A stretch of DNA of 64,000 bases from Winogradskyella psychrotolerans (GCF_018860545.1 NZ_JAHKPN010000046.1:47836-111835); one strand, 5' to 3'. Positions 17,525 to 26,399 are shown, counted from the stretch's first letter. A program made the numbers and translations. The notes: a model not told the origin generated them from the sequence alone.

Positions 17525-18760
17525 TTACGATTTCTTTTCCAAAAGGGCCATATAGAATCCGTCGAAACCAGATTTGTAGGCTAATACTTTCTTATCTTTA
17601 ACAAAAGTAAAATCTTTTCCTGCTTCTGAAGTTAAGAATTTGTCAACTTGTTTTTGATTTTCTGACGGTAAAACGGAACACGTCGCGTATACCATCTTTC
17701 CACCAGGTTTAACCATTTTAGAATATTGTTCTAAGACTTCTTGTTGTGTTTGCTTAATGTTTTCAATAAACTCTGACTGTAGTTTCCACTTCGCATCAGG
17801 GTTTCGTCTTAAAACACCTAAACCAGAACATGGAGCATCGATTAATAAACGATCGGCTTTACCGTGTAATTTTTTAATAGGCTTCGTAGAATCGATGACT
17901 TTCATCTCAATATTGTGAACTCCATTTCTTCTAGCTCTGACTTTTAGTTTTTTCAATTTACTTTCGTAAATATCCATCGCTATAAGTTGGCCTTTGTTCT
18001 CCATTAACGACGCTAAGTGTAACGTTTTACCTCCAGCGCCAGCACAAACATCAACCACTTTCATTCCTGGTTTAACATCCAAATAGTCAGCAACCAATTG
18101 TGATGATGCATCTTGTACTTCAAACCAGCCATTTTTAAAAGCTTCTGTTACAAAAACGTTAGCACGTTCTTTTAATTTTAAAGCAGAAGGATGATTTGGT
18201 AAAACGTCAGTTTCAATGTCTTCTGATTCTAGCTTAAGCTGTAAATCTTTTTTTGTTGTCTTTAAGGTATTAACTCTAAGAATTACCTCGGCTTGTTCAT
18301 TTTGCTTGGCAATTTCTTTAGTCCATTCAGTTTCGCCTAATTCAGAAACACCTAATTCATCAATCCAATCTGGAATAGATTCGCGGTATTTTCTAATTTT
18401 AGACAATTCATCAAAACGACCTTTAATTTTTCGTGTTGGAGTATCTGTAAAGTATTTCCAATCAGGTAACTTAATCCCTTTTAGCGTTGCCCAAACAGCA
18501 AATAGTCTCCATAGGTCATCTCTGTGGTATGGTGCTTTTACATTTGCTATTTCTGCATAAAGTCTTTGGTATCTTACTATGGTATAAACCGTTTCTGCCA
18601 CAAAACCTCTATCGCGACTTCCCCAACGCTTATCGCGTTTTAATAATTGTTGTATCACTTTGTCAGCATATTCACCTTCATTAAATATAAGGTGTAATCC
18701 GTCAATTACTGCAAAGCATAAATTTCTATGTAATCTCATAAATACGTCTTCAGTTTTCAA
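17525..18760 (-). CDS. RsmB/NOP2/Sun-family RNA cytosine-C5 methyltransferase
   Basis: A 411-residue SAM-dependent methyltransferase that forms m5C in RNA, most likely 16S rRNA. The N-terminal third is a NusB-like/RNA-binding region. The catalytic domain shows the SAM loop VDVCAGAGGKTLHLASL, motif IV LLIDAPCSGLGVLRRNPD and the second catalytic cysteine in MVYATCSVLPSENQ. Both cysteines typical of this family are present. A -7-like TACCTTTG lies at 18802-18795 on the minus strand. RsmB is the best guess but other family members share these motifs. Confidence 0.88.
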   Translation of the reverse strand: MKTEDVFMRLHRNLCFAVIDGLHLIFNEGEYADKVIQQLLKRDKRWGSRDRGFVAETVYTIVRYQRLYAEIANVKAPYHRDDLWRLFAVWATLKGIKLPDWKYFTDTPTRKIKGRFDELSKIRKYRESIPDWIDELGVSELGETEWTKEIAKQNEQAEVILRVNTLKTTKKDLQLKLESEDIETDVLPNHPSALKLKERANVFVTEAFKNGWFEVQDASSQLVADYLDVKPGMKVVDVCAGAGGKTLHLASLMENKGQLIAMDIYESKLKKLKVRARRNGVHNIEMKVIDSTKPIKKLHGKADRLLIDAPCSGLGVLRRNPDAKWKLQSEFIENIKQTQQEVLEQYSKMVKPGGKMVYATCSVLPSENQKQVDKFLTSEAGKDFTFVKDKKVLAYKSGFDGFYMALLEKKS

Positions 18761-18865
18761 GTTACAGTATTATTTTTCTGTAAAAATGAACATACAAAGG
18801 TAAGAGAAAAGATTAAGAGTATAATGTTTTATTATAAAGTGTTATATTAAAAGGATAAATAATTT

Positions 18866-18897
18866 TAGTAAGTTTTTTTTCGTAAATGCATTTAAAC
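18866..18897 (+). promoter_or_regulatory. ECF-type promoter upstream of the sigma factor gene (autoregulation)
   Basis: TAGTAAG at 18866-18872, an unbroken T-run at 18873-18880, then CATTTAA at 18889-18895. The 23-bp offset equals that of five other sites in the locus (CAAGTTTTTT ... CATCTAA). It is the weakest match (two changes), as often seen for an autoregulated sigma gene. The start codon is 41 nt after the -10-like C. Confidence 0.6.
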
Positions 18898-18929
18898 TAA
18901 ATTAGCTTCGTAATTAATTAAATTACTTT

Positions 18930-19508
18930 TTGGAAGAAACTGAATTTATACAAGAATTAAAATTGAAAAGCACAAAAGCTTATAGTCAGCTTTTAGATGA
19001 TTTTCAGCAAAAAGTATTTAGCACCTGTATATCGTTTGTGCCAAACAGAGAAGATGCCGAAGATATTGCTCAAGATGTTTTTATTGAAGTTTTTAATTCG
19101 ATTAATAAGTTTAAAGGTGATTCTAAATTATCGACTTGGATTTACAGAATTACAACCAATAAATGTTTAGAGTTTATAAGAAAGAAGAATACTAAAAAAC
19201 GTTTCGCTTTTTTACAGTCTATAACAGGAAATGCTATTCCGATGGATAAAACGGATTATTTCACTGAAATGAATCATCCCGGAATTTTATTAGAAAACAA
19301 AGAGCTGAATGCCACTTTATTTAAAGCAATCAATAGTTTGCCAGAAAGTCAGAGTGTCGTTTTTACATTACATAAAATTGACGGAAAAAGCTATCAAGAA
19401 GTTGCTGAAATAACAAATAGAAGTTTGTCGTCGGTTGAGTCTGTAATGTTTAGAGCTAAAAAGAATTTACAGAAGGTTTTAGAGAATTATTATAAAAATG
19501 AACATTAG
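18930..19508 (+). CDS. ECF RNA polymerase sigma factor (locus regulator)
   Basis: A sigma-70 family, extracytoplasmic-function type factor of 192 residues. Region 2 is about residues 20-80 (NREDAEDIAQDVFIEVFNSI, STWIYRITTNKCLEFIR) and region 4 about 130-185 (LPESQSVVFTLHKIDGKSY, SLSSVESVMFRAKKNL). The start is a TTG at 18930; no in-frame ATG fits. A membrane protein and a Spy-like protein follow in the same direction, typical of sigma/anti-sigma/sensor groups. The repeated promoter motif before this gene and before five downstream transcription units makes it the likely regulator of the whole 18.9-36 kb block. Confidence 0.93.
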   Translation: MEETEFIQELKLKSTKAYSQLLDDFQQKVFSTCISFVPNREDAEDIAQDVFIEVFNSINKFKGDSKLSTWIYRITTNKCLEFIRKKNTKKRFAFLQSITGNAIPMDKTDYFTEMNHPGILLENKELNATLFKAINSLPESQSVVFTLHKIDGKSYQEVAEITNRSLSSVESVMFRAKKNLQKVLENYYKNEH

Positions 19509-19540
19509 CGCAAGTTTTTTTAAACTTATGCATCTAAAGA
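19508..19540 (+). promoter_or_regulatory. ECF-type promoter between sigma and anti-sigma genes
   Basis: GCGCAAG (19508-19514) plus a T-run, then GCATCTAAA with CATCTAA at 19531-19537. It overlaps the last base of the sigma stop codon and lies 29 nt (from the -10 C) before the ATG at 19560, so the anti-sigma and Spy-like genes can be made independently of the sigma gene. Confidence 0.75.
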
Positions 19541-19559
19541 TATAGTTATCAAAACAAAT

Positions 19560-19862
19560 ATGAAAATGGATAAAAAAGTGAAAGCTACTATAGATTCGGT
19601 TGAATCCATTAGTGAAGTTAAAGTGTCTCCTTTTTTTAAAGAAAATGTGATGCACCAAATAAGAAATGCATCTGAAGACGTTAAAGACGCAACCTACTCG
19701 TGGTTTACACCAAAATTACAATTGGCGACTTTAGCTTGTGTTGTGATTTTAAATATTATGGCATTTCAAAATTTGAAAGAAGCTACGTATAATGATAATG
19801 TTACTAGTTTTGCAGAATCTTATGGGTTATCAACAAGTACAGAATCCTCTATATTAGATTAA
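19560..19862 (+). CDS. Small membrane protein, putative anti-sigma factor
   Basis: A 100-residue protein with an N-terminal cytoplasmic part (about 1-48, FFKENVMHQIRNASEDV), one membrane helix (about 52-68, LQLATLACVVILNIMAF) and a short outer tail. I do not recognise a named domain. The topology and place directly after an ECF sigma gene fit a small anti-sigma factor. The protein encoded at 36660-37163 holds the same place in the second sigma cluster. It is followed 2 nt later by the Spy-like gene. Confidence 0.75.
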   Translation: MKMDKKVKATIDSVESISEVKVSPFFKENVMHQIRNASEDVKDATYSWFTPKLQLATLACVVILNIMAFQNLKEATYNDNVTSFAESYGLSTSTESSILD

Positions 19863-19864
19863 TC

Positions 19865-20362
19865 ATGAAGAACAATACCATATTATACGTTTTACTTATT
19901 TTCTTAATAGTTGTCAATGGTTTTTTCTTATATAATTATATAGGCAGTGTCAATGATACTAGACCTAATGAGCCACAGCGAAATAACGAAATCATTGTCA
20001 AAGAACTTGATTTTAATGCAGAACAGTTAAAAGAATTTAAAGAAAGAAGTAAAGGACACCATAAAACTATAATGCGATTATCTGATGATGTGAGAGCATT
20101 AAAAGATCAGTTGTTTGGTACATTATCTAATGATTCAATTAGTGAGAAAACAATTGACTCTATTACAGCTTTGATATGTGTAAAAGAAACTGAAAAGGAA
20201 AAAGAAATTTTTTATCACTTTAGAATGATTCAAGATATTTCTAATGAAAAGCAAAAAGAAAAATTTCAGAGAATATTAATGGACGCTTTGCGACAAGGAG
20301 AAAGTGCCAATAGGCCACCACCACCAAATGGAGAGGAAGGTCATAGACCACCTCCAAGATAA
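19865..20362 (+). CDS. Spy/CpxP-like periplasmic sensor protein
   Basis: A 165-residue protein with an N-terminal membrane anchor (about 5-26) and an all-helical periplasmic domain: LDFNAEQLKEFKERSKGHHKTIMRLSDDVRALKDQLFG is the LTxxQ-like core of heavy-metal-sensor/Spy-CpxP proteins (NAEQLKEF takes the place of LTxxQ). The tail is proline-rich with RPPPPNGEEGHRPPPR. Such proteins often sit with ECF sigma factors in Bacteroidota and respond to metals or envelope damage. It ends the sigma operon before a strong terminator. Confidence 0.82.
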   Translation: MKNNTILYVLLIFLIVVNGFFLYNYIGSVNDTRPNEPQRNNEIIVKELDFNAEQLKEFKERSKGHHKTIMRLSDDVRALKDQLFGTLSNDSISEKTIDSITALICVKETEKEKEIFYHFRMIQDISNEKQKEKFQRILMDALRQGESANRPPPPNGEEGHRPPPR

Positions 20363-20390
20363 AATTCATAATATTTATGACTTATTGTAT

Positions 20391-20423
20391 AGACCTTCAA
20401 TTTTTATTGAAGGTCTTTTTTTT
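20391..20423 (+). terminator. Terminator of the sigma/anti-sigma/Spy-like operon
   Basis: A perfect 11-bp stem AGACCTTCAAT/ATTGAAGGTCT with loop TTTT (20391-20416) is followed by a T-run to 20423. Confidence 0.92.
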
Positions 20424-20445
20424 GTGTTTTATTTAACAAATGAAG

Positions 20446-20478
20446 CCACAAGTATTTTAAATATATGTCATCTAAACT
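20446..20478 (+). promoter_or_regulatory. ECF-type promoter upstream of the EF-hand gene
   Basis: CCACAAG (20446-20452), T-rich spacer, CATCTAA at 20469-20475. Same 23-bp offset as the other sites; it lies 34 nt (from the -10 C) before the ATG at 20503 and just after a terminator, so it starts a new transcript. Confidence 0.75.
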
Positions 20479-20502
20479 TATATAACATTAAAAATTTAAA
20501 AG

Positions 20503-20790
20503 ATGAAAAGTTACACATTAAAAACAGTAGTATTAATTGCAGTAGTTACATTATTTACAGCCAATCATTCTTATGGACAAGACAAACAAGACCGAAAAGG
20601 TCCTCCAACGTTTGCTAAACTTTTAGAGGAAATGGATGCGAATGATGATGGAAAACTTGCAGAATCTGAAGTAAAAGGCCCATTGAAAGATAGTTTTTCT
20701 GAAATCGATACGGATGAAGATGGTTTTATCAGCGAAGAAGAATTTAAAAATGCGCCAAAACCAGAAAGAAAAAAAAGAGACGATAAATAA
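20503..20790 (+). CDS. Exported EF-hand protein
   Basis: A 95-residue protein with a signal peptide (to SYGQ, about 25) and two canonical EF-hand loops: DANDDGKLAESE and DTDEDGFISEEE. Ca ligands at loop positions 1, 3, 5 and 12 are all acidic or Asn, so both loops should bind calcium. The spacing and wording (VKGPLKDSFSEIDTDEDGF) is nearly identical to the EF-hand pairs fused to the YHYH proteins at 28660 and 29934, so one module has been spread around the locus. It is 11 bp before the next gene. Confidence 0.9.
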   Translation: MKSYTLKTVVLIAVVTLFTANHSYGQDKQDRKGPPTFAKLLEEMDANDDGKLAESEVKGPLKDSFSEIDTDEDGFISEEEFKNAPKPERKKRDDK

Positions 20791-20801
20791 AACTGATATT
20801 T

Positions 20802-22061
20802 ATGAATAAGGAGAGTGTAAAATTTATTAAAACATTGAGTTCATTATTTGTTCTAATAGCTTTATTAGGTTGTAGTTCGGATGATAGTATTACTGATGAT
20901 GACAGTGATGACGGAAGTACTACGGGAACAATAGATACTGACTCCTATATTGTAGTTGTAGATACTGGTTTTGACAGTGTATATTTAATAAACCATGATG
21001 GAGATGAACTTTTTGAATGGGATTTAGAAGGTGATGAGTTAGGTGATGATGCGCAACTTTTAGATGATGGGAGTTTAATCGTATCGCTACAGTCTTCTAA
21101 TTCAAATATTACATTTGGAGGTTATGGTGGGAAATTTCGAAAGATAAATGCAGACCAAACCACAGATTGGGAAGTGACCTATTCGAGTAATACGTACCGT
21201 GCACATCATGATGTAGATTATTTATCTAATGGTAATATTATATTCCTTGTTTGGGAAGAAGTTTCGGCTATTGATGCAGAAGAAATGGGGTTTGCAGCCA
21301 ATAACGATATGTATCCAGAGTCGATTATAGAATTAAATCCATCGACTAATGAAGTGGTTTGGGAGTGGCATGCAACAGATCATTTTATACAAGATCATGA
21401 CAGTACCAAATCTAATTATGGAGTGGTTGTTAATAATCCAAATAAGATTGACGTTAATTATAATAGCAGTCAATCCGATGGTGATATTATGCATGCCAAT
21501 GGTATTACTATCGATGAAACTAATGATTTACTTTACGTTACCGTAAACTATTATAGTGAAGTTTGGGTCATAGATCATAGTACAACAACTGCAGAAGCGG
21601 CTTCCGATTCTGGAGGGAATTACGATTTGGGTGGTGATTTGGTATATCGCTTTGGAAATCCATTAACGTATGACAATGTTGGAGATGTGACCTTAAATAG
21701 AGTGCATTACCCTAATCTTTTTGATGCCAACTCCATGTTGGTGTTTTCAAATAATATTTACAATGGTCAATCTGCAGTGATTGAATACGAATTAAGTCCT
21801 CCATATCAATTAATTGCAGGTCAGGATAATGAACCTACGGTAACTTGGGAGTTTACGGATTCTAGTTTATATAGTTTAACGACAAGTAGTGCGAGCCGAA
21901 TGAGTAATGGAAATACATTAATTGGTGAAGGTACAGCAGGAACTATTTGGGAAGTTAGTGAAAGCGGAGAGGTCTTATGGAAAAACACAAATTACAACAG
22001 TATTTGGCGGACTTATCCATATGAAATTGACTCGCCAGCAATAACTGCATTAGGCTTATAA
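20802..22061 (+). CDS. Arylsulfotransferase (ASST)-like lipoprotein
   Basis: A 419-residue lipoprotein (lipobox LLGCSSDDS, C24) with an acidic linker and a beta-propeller-like body. The repeats (DAQLLDDGSLIVSL, HHDVDYLSNGNIIFLVWEE, HANGITIDETNDLLYVTV, ASRMSNGNTLIGEG) are typical of the bacterial arylsulfotransferase family, which moves sulfate from phenolic donors without PAPS. Histidines in AHHDVDY and MHANGI are candidate active-site residues. Whether it is a real sulfotransferase is open: many ASST-like propellers in Bacteroidota are uncharacterised. It shares the transcript of the EF-hand protein. Confidence 0.78.
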   Translation: MNKESVKFIKTLSSLFVLIALLGCSSDDSITDDDSDDGSTTGTIDTDSYIVVVDTGFDSVYLINHDGDELFEWDLEGDELGDDAQLLDDGSLIVSLQSSNSNITFGGYGGKFRKINADQTTDWEVTYSSNTYRAHHDVDYLSNGNIIFLVWEEVSAIDAEEMGFAANNDMYPESIIELNPSTNEVVWEWHATDHFIQDHDSTKSNYGVVVNNPNKIDVNYNSSQSDGDIMHANGITIDETNDLLYVTVNYYSEVWVIDHSTTTAEAASDSGGNYDLGGDLVYRFGNPLTYDNVGDVTLNRVHYPNLFDANSMLVFSNNIYNGQSAVIEYELSPPYQLIAGQDNEPTVTWEFTDSSLYSLTTSSASRMSNGNTLIGEGTAGTIWEVSESGEVLWKNTNYNSIWRTYPYEIDSPAITALGL

Positions 22062-22168
22062 ACAGTGTGTTTTAAAACAGTTTAAATAAAATATGAGTAG
22101 CATAACTTATAAAGTTTTGCGGCTTATGGAAATAATAGTATTGGTTGATTGATAATTTGATTGTTAAA

Positions 22169-22198
22169 AGCTTCGTGAGAAATCGCGAAGTTTTTTTT
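22169..22198 (+). terminator. Terminator after the ASST-like gene
   Basis: CTTCGTG/CGCGAAG stem (22171-22177 and 22184-22190, one G-T pair) followed by eight T. Its flank TTTGATTGTTAAA is repeated before the terminator at 26368. Confidence 0.75.
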
Positions 22199-22246
22199 CT
22201 AATAGCAATTCAACTCTGTAGAACTAATAAATAGGAATAAATTACG

Positions 22247-22999
22247 ATGAGATTATTTAGAAAGGTTAGAAAGAAATTATTGTTGTCAGGAAAAATAAAA
22301 AACTACTTACTATACGCTTTAGGAGAAATTCTATTAATTGTGATTGGTGTTTTAATAGCCTGGAAGATAAATGATTTAAACGAGTTAAGAAAAAATAGAA
22401 TTGTAGAATTAAAAATATACCAATCCCTAAATGAAGAGTTGAACTCTAACTTAGTGCTCTTAGATGCCTCTATTGCAAGTTATACTGAAAATACTAAAAT
22501 TATAGAAAATACAATCAATATTATAATGGACGAGCTCCCTTCAACATTAACAGAAGAAGAAAAACGAAGTGTGGTTTACGTTAATTATAAACCTACAAAA
22601 TTGCATTATGGTGCTATAAACTCAGTGAATACCACAAACAAATTTGAATTTATTGAAAGTGATATGCTAAAAGATTTAATAGCGGCTTATCCCAATGAAT
22701 TAGACAGTTTTCAAAGCCAAGAAACGAAAATTGAAAATATTATAGTTAACCGATTGCAACCTGCTATAGAGAAATATGTGTCTTTAATTGATATGCTTAC
22801 GAAACGTGAATTTAAAATTAATTGTCTCGATTCATTTTCAACGGAATCAAATTATACACAATTGCTTAAAAGTAGAGAATATCAGAACAGTTTAGTCGAT
22901 AGATTATTGCAAACTGAAATTCAATTAACCAACGCGATAAGCTTAAGGGATAAAACACAAACCATAGCTTATCAGCTCAGTAAAGAATTAAAAAACTAA
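22247..22999 (+). CDS. DUF6090-like membrane protein
   Basis: A 250-residue protein with one strong membrane helix near the N-terminus (about 24-42, LYALGEILLIVIGVLIAWKI) preceded by a basic segment MRLFRKVRKKLLLSGKIKNY, and a long helical periplasmic part. The start fits the DUF6090 family, which is abundant in Flavobacteriia and of unknown function. It has no ECF-type motif upstream and may be a passenger in the locus, though it is co-oriented. Confidence 0.75.
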   Translation: MRLFRKVRKKLLLSGKIKNYLLYALGEILLIVIGVLIAWKINDLNELRKNRIVELKIYQSLNEELNSNLVLLDASIASYTENTKIIENTINIIMDELPSTLTEEEKRSVVYVNYKPTKLHYGAINSVNTTNKFEFIESDMLKDLIAAYPNELDSFQSQETKIENIIVNRLQPAIEKYVSLIDMLTKREFKINCLDSFSTESNYTQLLKSREYQNSLVDRLLQTEIQLTNAISLRDKTQTIAYQLSKELKN

Positions 23000-23026
23000 A
23001 TAAGCGGTAGGTTATTTTTAATTGGA

Positions 23027-23058
23027 GCGCAAGTTTTTTGAAACTCTGGCATCTAAAC
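23027..23058 (+). promoter_or_regulatory. ECF-type promoter upstream of the first YHYH gene
   Basis: GCGCAAG (23027-23033), six T, CATCTAA at 23050-23056; offset 23 bp. It lies 41 nt (from the -10 C) before the ATG at 23091. Confidence 0.78.
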
Positions 23059-23090
23059 TATTATAGTGTAATTAAAACAAGAAAATAATT

Positions 23091-24095
23091 ATGAGAACGA
23101 ATCCATTTTTAATAAAGTCAGTATCAATTTTTAGCTTCATATTATTAGTGTTTACAGCATGTAGTTCTGATGATAGTACAACGACTTCAGATGACGGAGG
23201 TGATGATGACGATGATGAATTAGTGACCGATGTAGATGCATCGTTTTTTACAACAAGTGATGGATCAGTGACTATTACGACTGTACCATGCACGTTATCT
23301 GATGGTACATCAACAGACTGTTATCAAATAGTAACAGGCAGTATCCCAACAGACCATACACTAGGACCTTGGTGTCCAGATAATATTTCAGATGATGCTT
23401 CTGAAGGAGGCATATGGTTAGAAGATGGTTTGGTCTACGATGTCGATGGCGCTTTTGTAGAAAATCTTGCCACTTTTTATAACGATGATAATTGGTTAAT
23501 GTATGATGGCAATGGAGACATTTATATCACAGAAACAGAAGATGATTGTATAAACGCAGCAAACCCTAATGTTAGCGAAGCCTACGAGAATTTTTGTGTA
23601 GAATGTCTGCCATCTTACATCACCGATTTAACGCAAACTTGGCTGATACCAATTTCGCCAGTGTTACAAAATACAGGAGTGTTTTTTGTAACAGAACCAG
23701 GAGGACCAGTAAGTACAGCACCTTCAACACGAGGTATCGCATTAAATGGTATTGAGTTCTCAGCACCTGCACCTGTAGATAATATTCTTGGCGCTTATAC
23801 TTTAGCCCCTTTTGATGATGCAGGCGGACATATTAATGTTAACCAAGGTTACCATTATCATGCTGCTACAGGTTTTAGTACTAAAATAGAACAAACGGAT
23901 GGACATGCCTCATTAATTGGTTATGCTTTGGATGGCCATGGAATTTATGAGTTAGAAGATAGCGAAGGTAACTCACCAACGGATCTCGATGCTTATCGTG
24001 GTCATACAGATGAAACACGTGGTTATCATTACCATGTAGATGCGGCAGGAAACAACAATTTTATAAATGGTCTGAAAGGAGCATACGCGATTTAA
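23091..24095 (+). CDS. YHYH-domain lipoprotein (subtype A)
   Basis: A 334-residue lipoprotein (lipobox VFTACSSDD) with an acidic linker (GGDDDDDE). It carries two YHYH motifs, GYHYHAATG at 254-257 and GYHYHVDAA at 312-315, typical of the Pfam YHYH family, whose function is unknown. A cysteine-bearing front half (GPWCPDNI, GGIWLEDGLVYDVDG, NFCVECLPSY) is shared with the protein at 28660-29868. The paired His-x-His motifs and the cysteines suggest metal binding in the periplasm or at the outer membrane; this is inference. It is followed 12 bp later by a His-start anchor protein. Confidence 0.88.
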   Translation: MRTNPFLIKSVSIFSFILLVFTACSSDDSTTTSDDGGDDDDDELVTDVDASFFTTSDGSVTITTVPCTLSDGTSTDCYQIVTGSIPTDHTLGPWCPDNISDDASEGGIWLEDGLVYDVDGAFVENLATFYNDDNWLMYDGNGDIYITETEDDCINAANPNVSEAYENFCVECLPSYITDLTQTWLIPISPVLQNTGVFFVTEPGGPVSTAPSTRGIALNGIEFSAPAPVDNILGAYTLAPFDDAGGHINVNQGYHYHAATGFSTKIEQTDGHASLIGYALDGHGIYELEDSEGNSPTDLDAYRGHTDETRGYHYHVDAAGNNNFINGLKGAYAI

Positions 24096-24107
24096 AAAAG
24101 GTGTCTT

Positions 24108-24740
24108 ATGAAAAGAATCTTGTCATTTTGTGTTTTAGGATTGCTGTTGTTTACACAATCGGTTAAAGCACATCAGCCAGAAATTTCTACAACTATGTTA
24201 GTGGAAAATAGTAACAATGTATGGATACTTCAGATTAGTGCGTCGTTAACGGCCTTTCAACAGGAAATTAAATTGCATTATGCCGAGACGCCTTACAGTT
24301 CGCCAGAGGAGTTTCGTGAGATGGTTATTGCCCATGTTAAGAATAATTTAGAAATAGAATTCAATGGTGAAAATGACGTCACCTTAAGTCAAGGTTTGGT
24401 TAAATTAGGACATGAGACTAAAGTCATATTTCAACTTGAAGGCGTGCCTAAAGAAATCTCTTCTGTTGTAGTTGAAAATAAAACCTTTCAAGACATATAT
24501 AATAACAAAAGTGCAGTCGTTATTTTGAAAGAAGGTTATGACAAAGATAATTTTGTACTAACAAAAGACAATAACCATATTCTGAAACTTGAATCAACAG
24601 GACATAAATTTATTCGTGTTGAAGAAAAAACATTGAGTTCATCGTCCTTAAATATGATTTTAATATTATTTGTATTGGGGGCTTTAGGACTTTTGGTTCA
24701 TAGTATCAGTGAAAGAAAAAAGTTAAAGGGAAATAACTAA
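24108..24740 (+). CDS. Exported protein with mature N-terminal His and C-terminal anchor (copy 1)
   Basis: A 210-residue protein with a signal peptide ending VKA just before HQPEIS, so signal peptidase I would leave histidine at position 1. A beta-rich body of about 150 residues includes KLGHETKVIFQLEG, and a membrane helix (about 182-198, LNMILILFVLGALGLLV) with basic tail anchors the C-terminus. Two further copies (25732, 34459) share the His start, an H-E/Q-T segment and the anchor. The layout recalls DUF6702-type proteins, but I do not recognise a named function. A free N-terminal His is a known copper ligand in CopC and LPMO proteins. Confidence 0.75.
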   Translation: MKRILSFCVLGLLLFTQSVKAHQPEISTTMLVENSNNVWILQISASLTAFQQEIKLHYAETPYSSPEEFREMVIAHVKNNLEIEFNGENDVTLSQGLVKLGHETKVIFQLEGVPKEISSVVVENKTFQDIYNNKSAVVILKEGYDKDNFVLTKDNNHILKLESTGHKFIRVEEKTLSSSSLNMILILFVLGALGLLVHSISERKKLKGNN

Positions 24741-24749
24741 TCTATAAGC

Positions 24750-25727
24750 ATGAAAATTAAACTAGCATATAAAGAATTTGGGTTTGTCATTTTGCTATTA
24801 ATATCATTTGCTTGTAGTAGTGATGATAACGATACCTCAGAGGACGATGAAGTAACTACAGATGAGTTGATTGCAGAATCATATTTTAATGCAACGTCTT
24901 TAGTGTCTTATGAAAAAGTAGATTGTACTATGGAAAATGGTTCTTCAGGGGAGTGTTATAAATTAGTTTTTACAAGTAATCCTGTAGAAAATGGTCCATA
25001 TTGCCCTGAGACAATTAATGATGTTGGGGGTTTAGGGATCTATGACGGAACAACAAACCCTGGGTTTCAAGTAATGAAAGCTGATTTGTTTAACGCTATG
25101 GAAGCAGATGGTTATGATATAATTGATGATAATGGTAATATTTATACAGATGATTTTGCTTCAGGTCCTGTAAATCAGGATTTTTCATATTGTTTAGAAG
25201 CTGCACCTAATAACAACCTATTATTAACGTTTTTAATTCCTACGAATCCGGTATTTGCGTCGTCAAATAATACAATTAGTACGGTTGAGTTGATAGGTGT
25301 TTCAGTAGATGGCGTCCCAATAAATGGAGATCCTCCTTCTGTAGCAAACCCTGGAAATGAGGTGGCAGGTAATATTCCTTCCTTAGATCCTTGTGGAGGG
25401 CATCACGATCCTGCAGGTTATTACCACTGGCATTTTGTAGCGGAAACTATGAATCAGGTTTTGGAAGCAAACGATATAACTGATGTTTCATGTACATTGG
25501 TGAATCAGGTTGAAGATACAAAGCTTATAGGTTTTGCTAAAGATGGATTCCCTATTTATGCTTATGCAATAGAGCCTTCTGATTTAGATGAGTGTGGTGG
25601 TAGAACCGCAATAACAACAGATTTTTCAGAAGGTGTGTATCATTATGTAGCGAGTAATACCGATGCTCCAAATGTTCCAAAGTGTTTAAAAGGAGTTGCA
25701 GCTAATAGTAATTTTTCGTTTCAATAA
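24750..25727 (+). CDS. YHYH-family lipoprotein (diverged, YHWH)
   Basis: A 325-residue lipoprotein (SFACSSDDN) related to the protein at 23091: it keeps CTMENGSSGECYKLVF, NGPYCPETI and the late LIGFAKDGFPIYAY segment. The signature reads GYYHWHF (YHWH at 225-228) preceded by GGHHDP, and the second site is reduced to YHYV. Thus the His-x-His pair is kept at the first site only. It starts 10 bp after the His-start anchor gene and ends 5 bp before another one, so the pair YHYH/anchor is repeated twice in a row. Confidence 0.82.
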   Translation: MKIKLAYKEFGFVILLLISFACSSDDNDTSEDDEVTTDELIAESYFNATSLVSYEKVDCTMENGSSGECYKLVFTSNPVENGPYCPETINDVGGLGIYDGTTNPGFQVMKADLFNAMEADGYDIIDDNGNIYTDDFASGPVNQDFSYCLEAAPNNNLLLTFLIPTNPVFASSNNTISTVELIGVSVDGVPINGDPPSVANPGNEVAGNIPSLDPCGGHHDPAGYYHWHFVAETMNQVLEANDITDVSCTLVNQVEDTKLIGFAKDGFPIYAYAIEPSDLDECGGRTAITTDFSEGVYHYVASNTDAPNVPKCLKGVAANSNFSFQ

Positions 25728-25731
25728 TATT

Positions 25732-26334
25732 ATGAAAAAAATCGTAGGCCTTTGCTTTTTTATTATGTTGTTCATGCAAACAAGTTATGCTCATAATCCA
25801 TTATCTGCAATGTATTATTTAGAGGTGAAGGATGGCTTTGGTATAGTTAATCTTAATTTGAGTCAAGTTGGTTTACACGAAGCCGTTTTTCAAAATTATA
25901 CAGAGGAGGCAATACGTAATCTGTCCAGTGAAAATTATAAAAAGTTGATTGTTAACTATATTAAATCGCACTTTTTTTTGATAATAAATGATGTTAAAGT
26001 TGAGCTTTTAGATGGTGGTTTGAAATTGGGAAAGCATCAAACAAATATGAAATTTGTAACCACAAAATTACCATTAGAATTTGAATCATTAGAAGCACAT
26101 ATCAATGCATTTAAGGAAAATGAACATCATCAAACTATTTTTTCATTAATTCTCAATGGAAAAACGAGTAAGGTTATTTTAAATGAAGCCAATAATTTTA
26201 CGGCTTATAATAAATTTATAGATAATGAAATGGTAATAAGTACAACGCCGTTTAAAAAAGGATATTTATGGTGTATTGCATTGATTCCATTAGCTGTTGT
26301 AATGCACAAAATATTTCTATCTAAAACGCACTAA
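25732..26334 (+). CDS. Exported protein with mature N-terminal His and C-terminal anchor (copy 2)
   Basis: I choose the ATG at 25732 because it opens a clean signal peptide (MKKIVGLCFFIMLFMQTSYA then HNPL); an upstream in-frame ATG inside the preceding gene does not. The product has 200 residues. It shares with copies 1 and 3 the predicted mature His-1, the segment KLGKHQTNMKFVTT (H-Q-T), and a C-terminal membrane helix (GYLWCIALIPLAVVMHKIF). It is paired with the YHYH lipoprotein immediately upstream. Function unknown; N-terminal-His metal binding is a testable idea. Confidence 0.75.
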   Translation: MKKIVGLCFFIMLFMQTSYAHNPLSAMYYLEVKDGFGIVNLNLSQVGLHEAVFQNYTEEAIRNLSSENYKKLIVNYIKSHFFLIINDVKVELLDGGLKLGKHQTNMKFVTTKLPLEFESLEAHINAFKENEHHQTIFSLILNGKTSKVILNEANNFTAYNKFIDNEMVISTTPFKKGYLWCIALIPLAVVMHKIFLSKTH

Positions 26335-26365
26335 AAATAATATTTGTTTAAGTTGTTTGATTGTT

Positions 26366-26399
26366 AAAGGCTTTGTGAGAAATCACAAGGCTTTTTTTT
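26366..26399 (+). terminator. Terminator after the second YHYH/anchor pair
   Basis: AGGCTTTGTGA-GAAA-TCACAAGGCT (one bulge) then eight T. The sequence is a near copy of the terminator at 22169-22198, including the TTGATTGTTAAA flank. Confidence 0.8.

Noticed and set aside
20304..20618. 104-codon frame across the terminator at 20391 and the ECF promoter at 20446
   Set aside because: It overlaps the Spy-like gene, a strong terminator, a promoter and the EF-hand gene; composition fits chance.
25696..25731. Longer start for the second His-start anchor protein
   Set aside because: The extra 12 residues lie within the previous gene and spoil the signal peptide.
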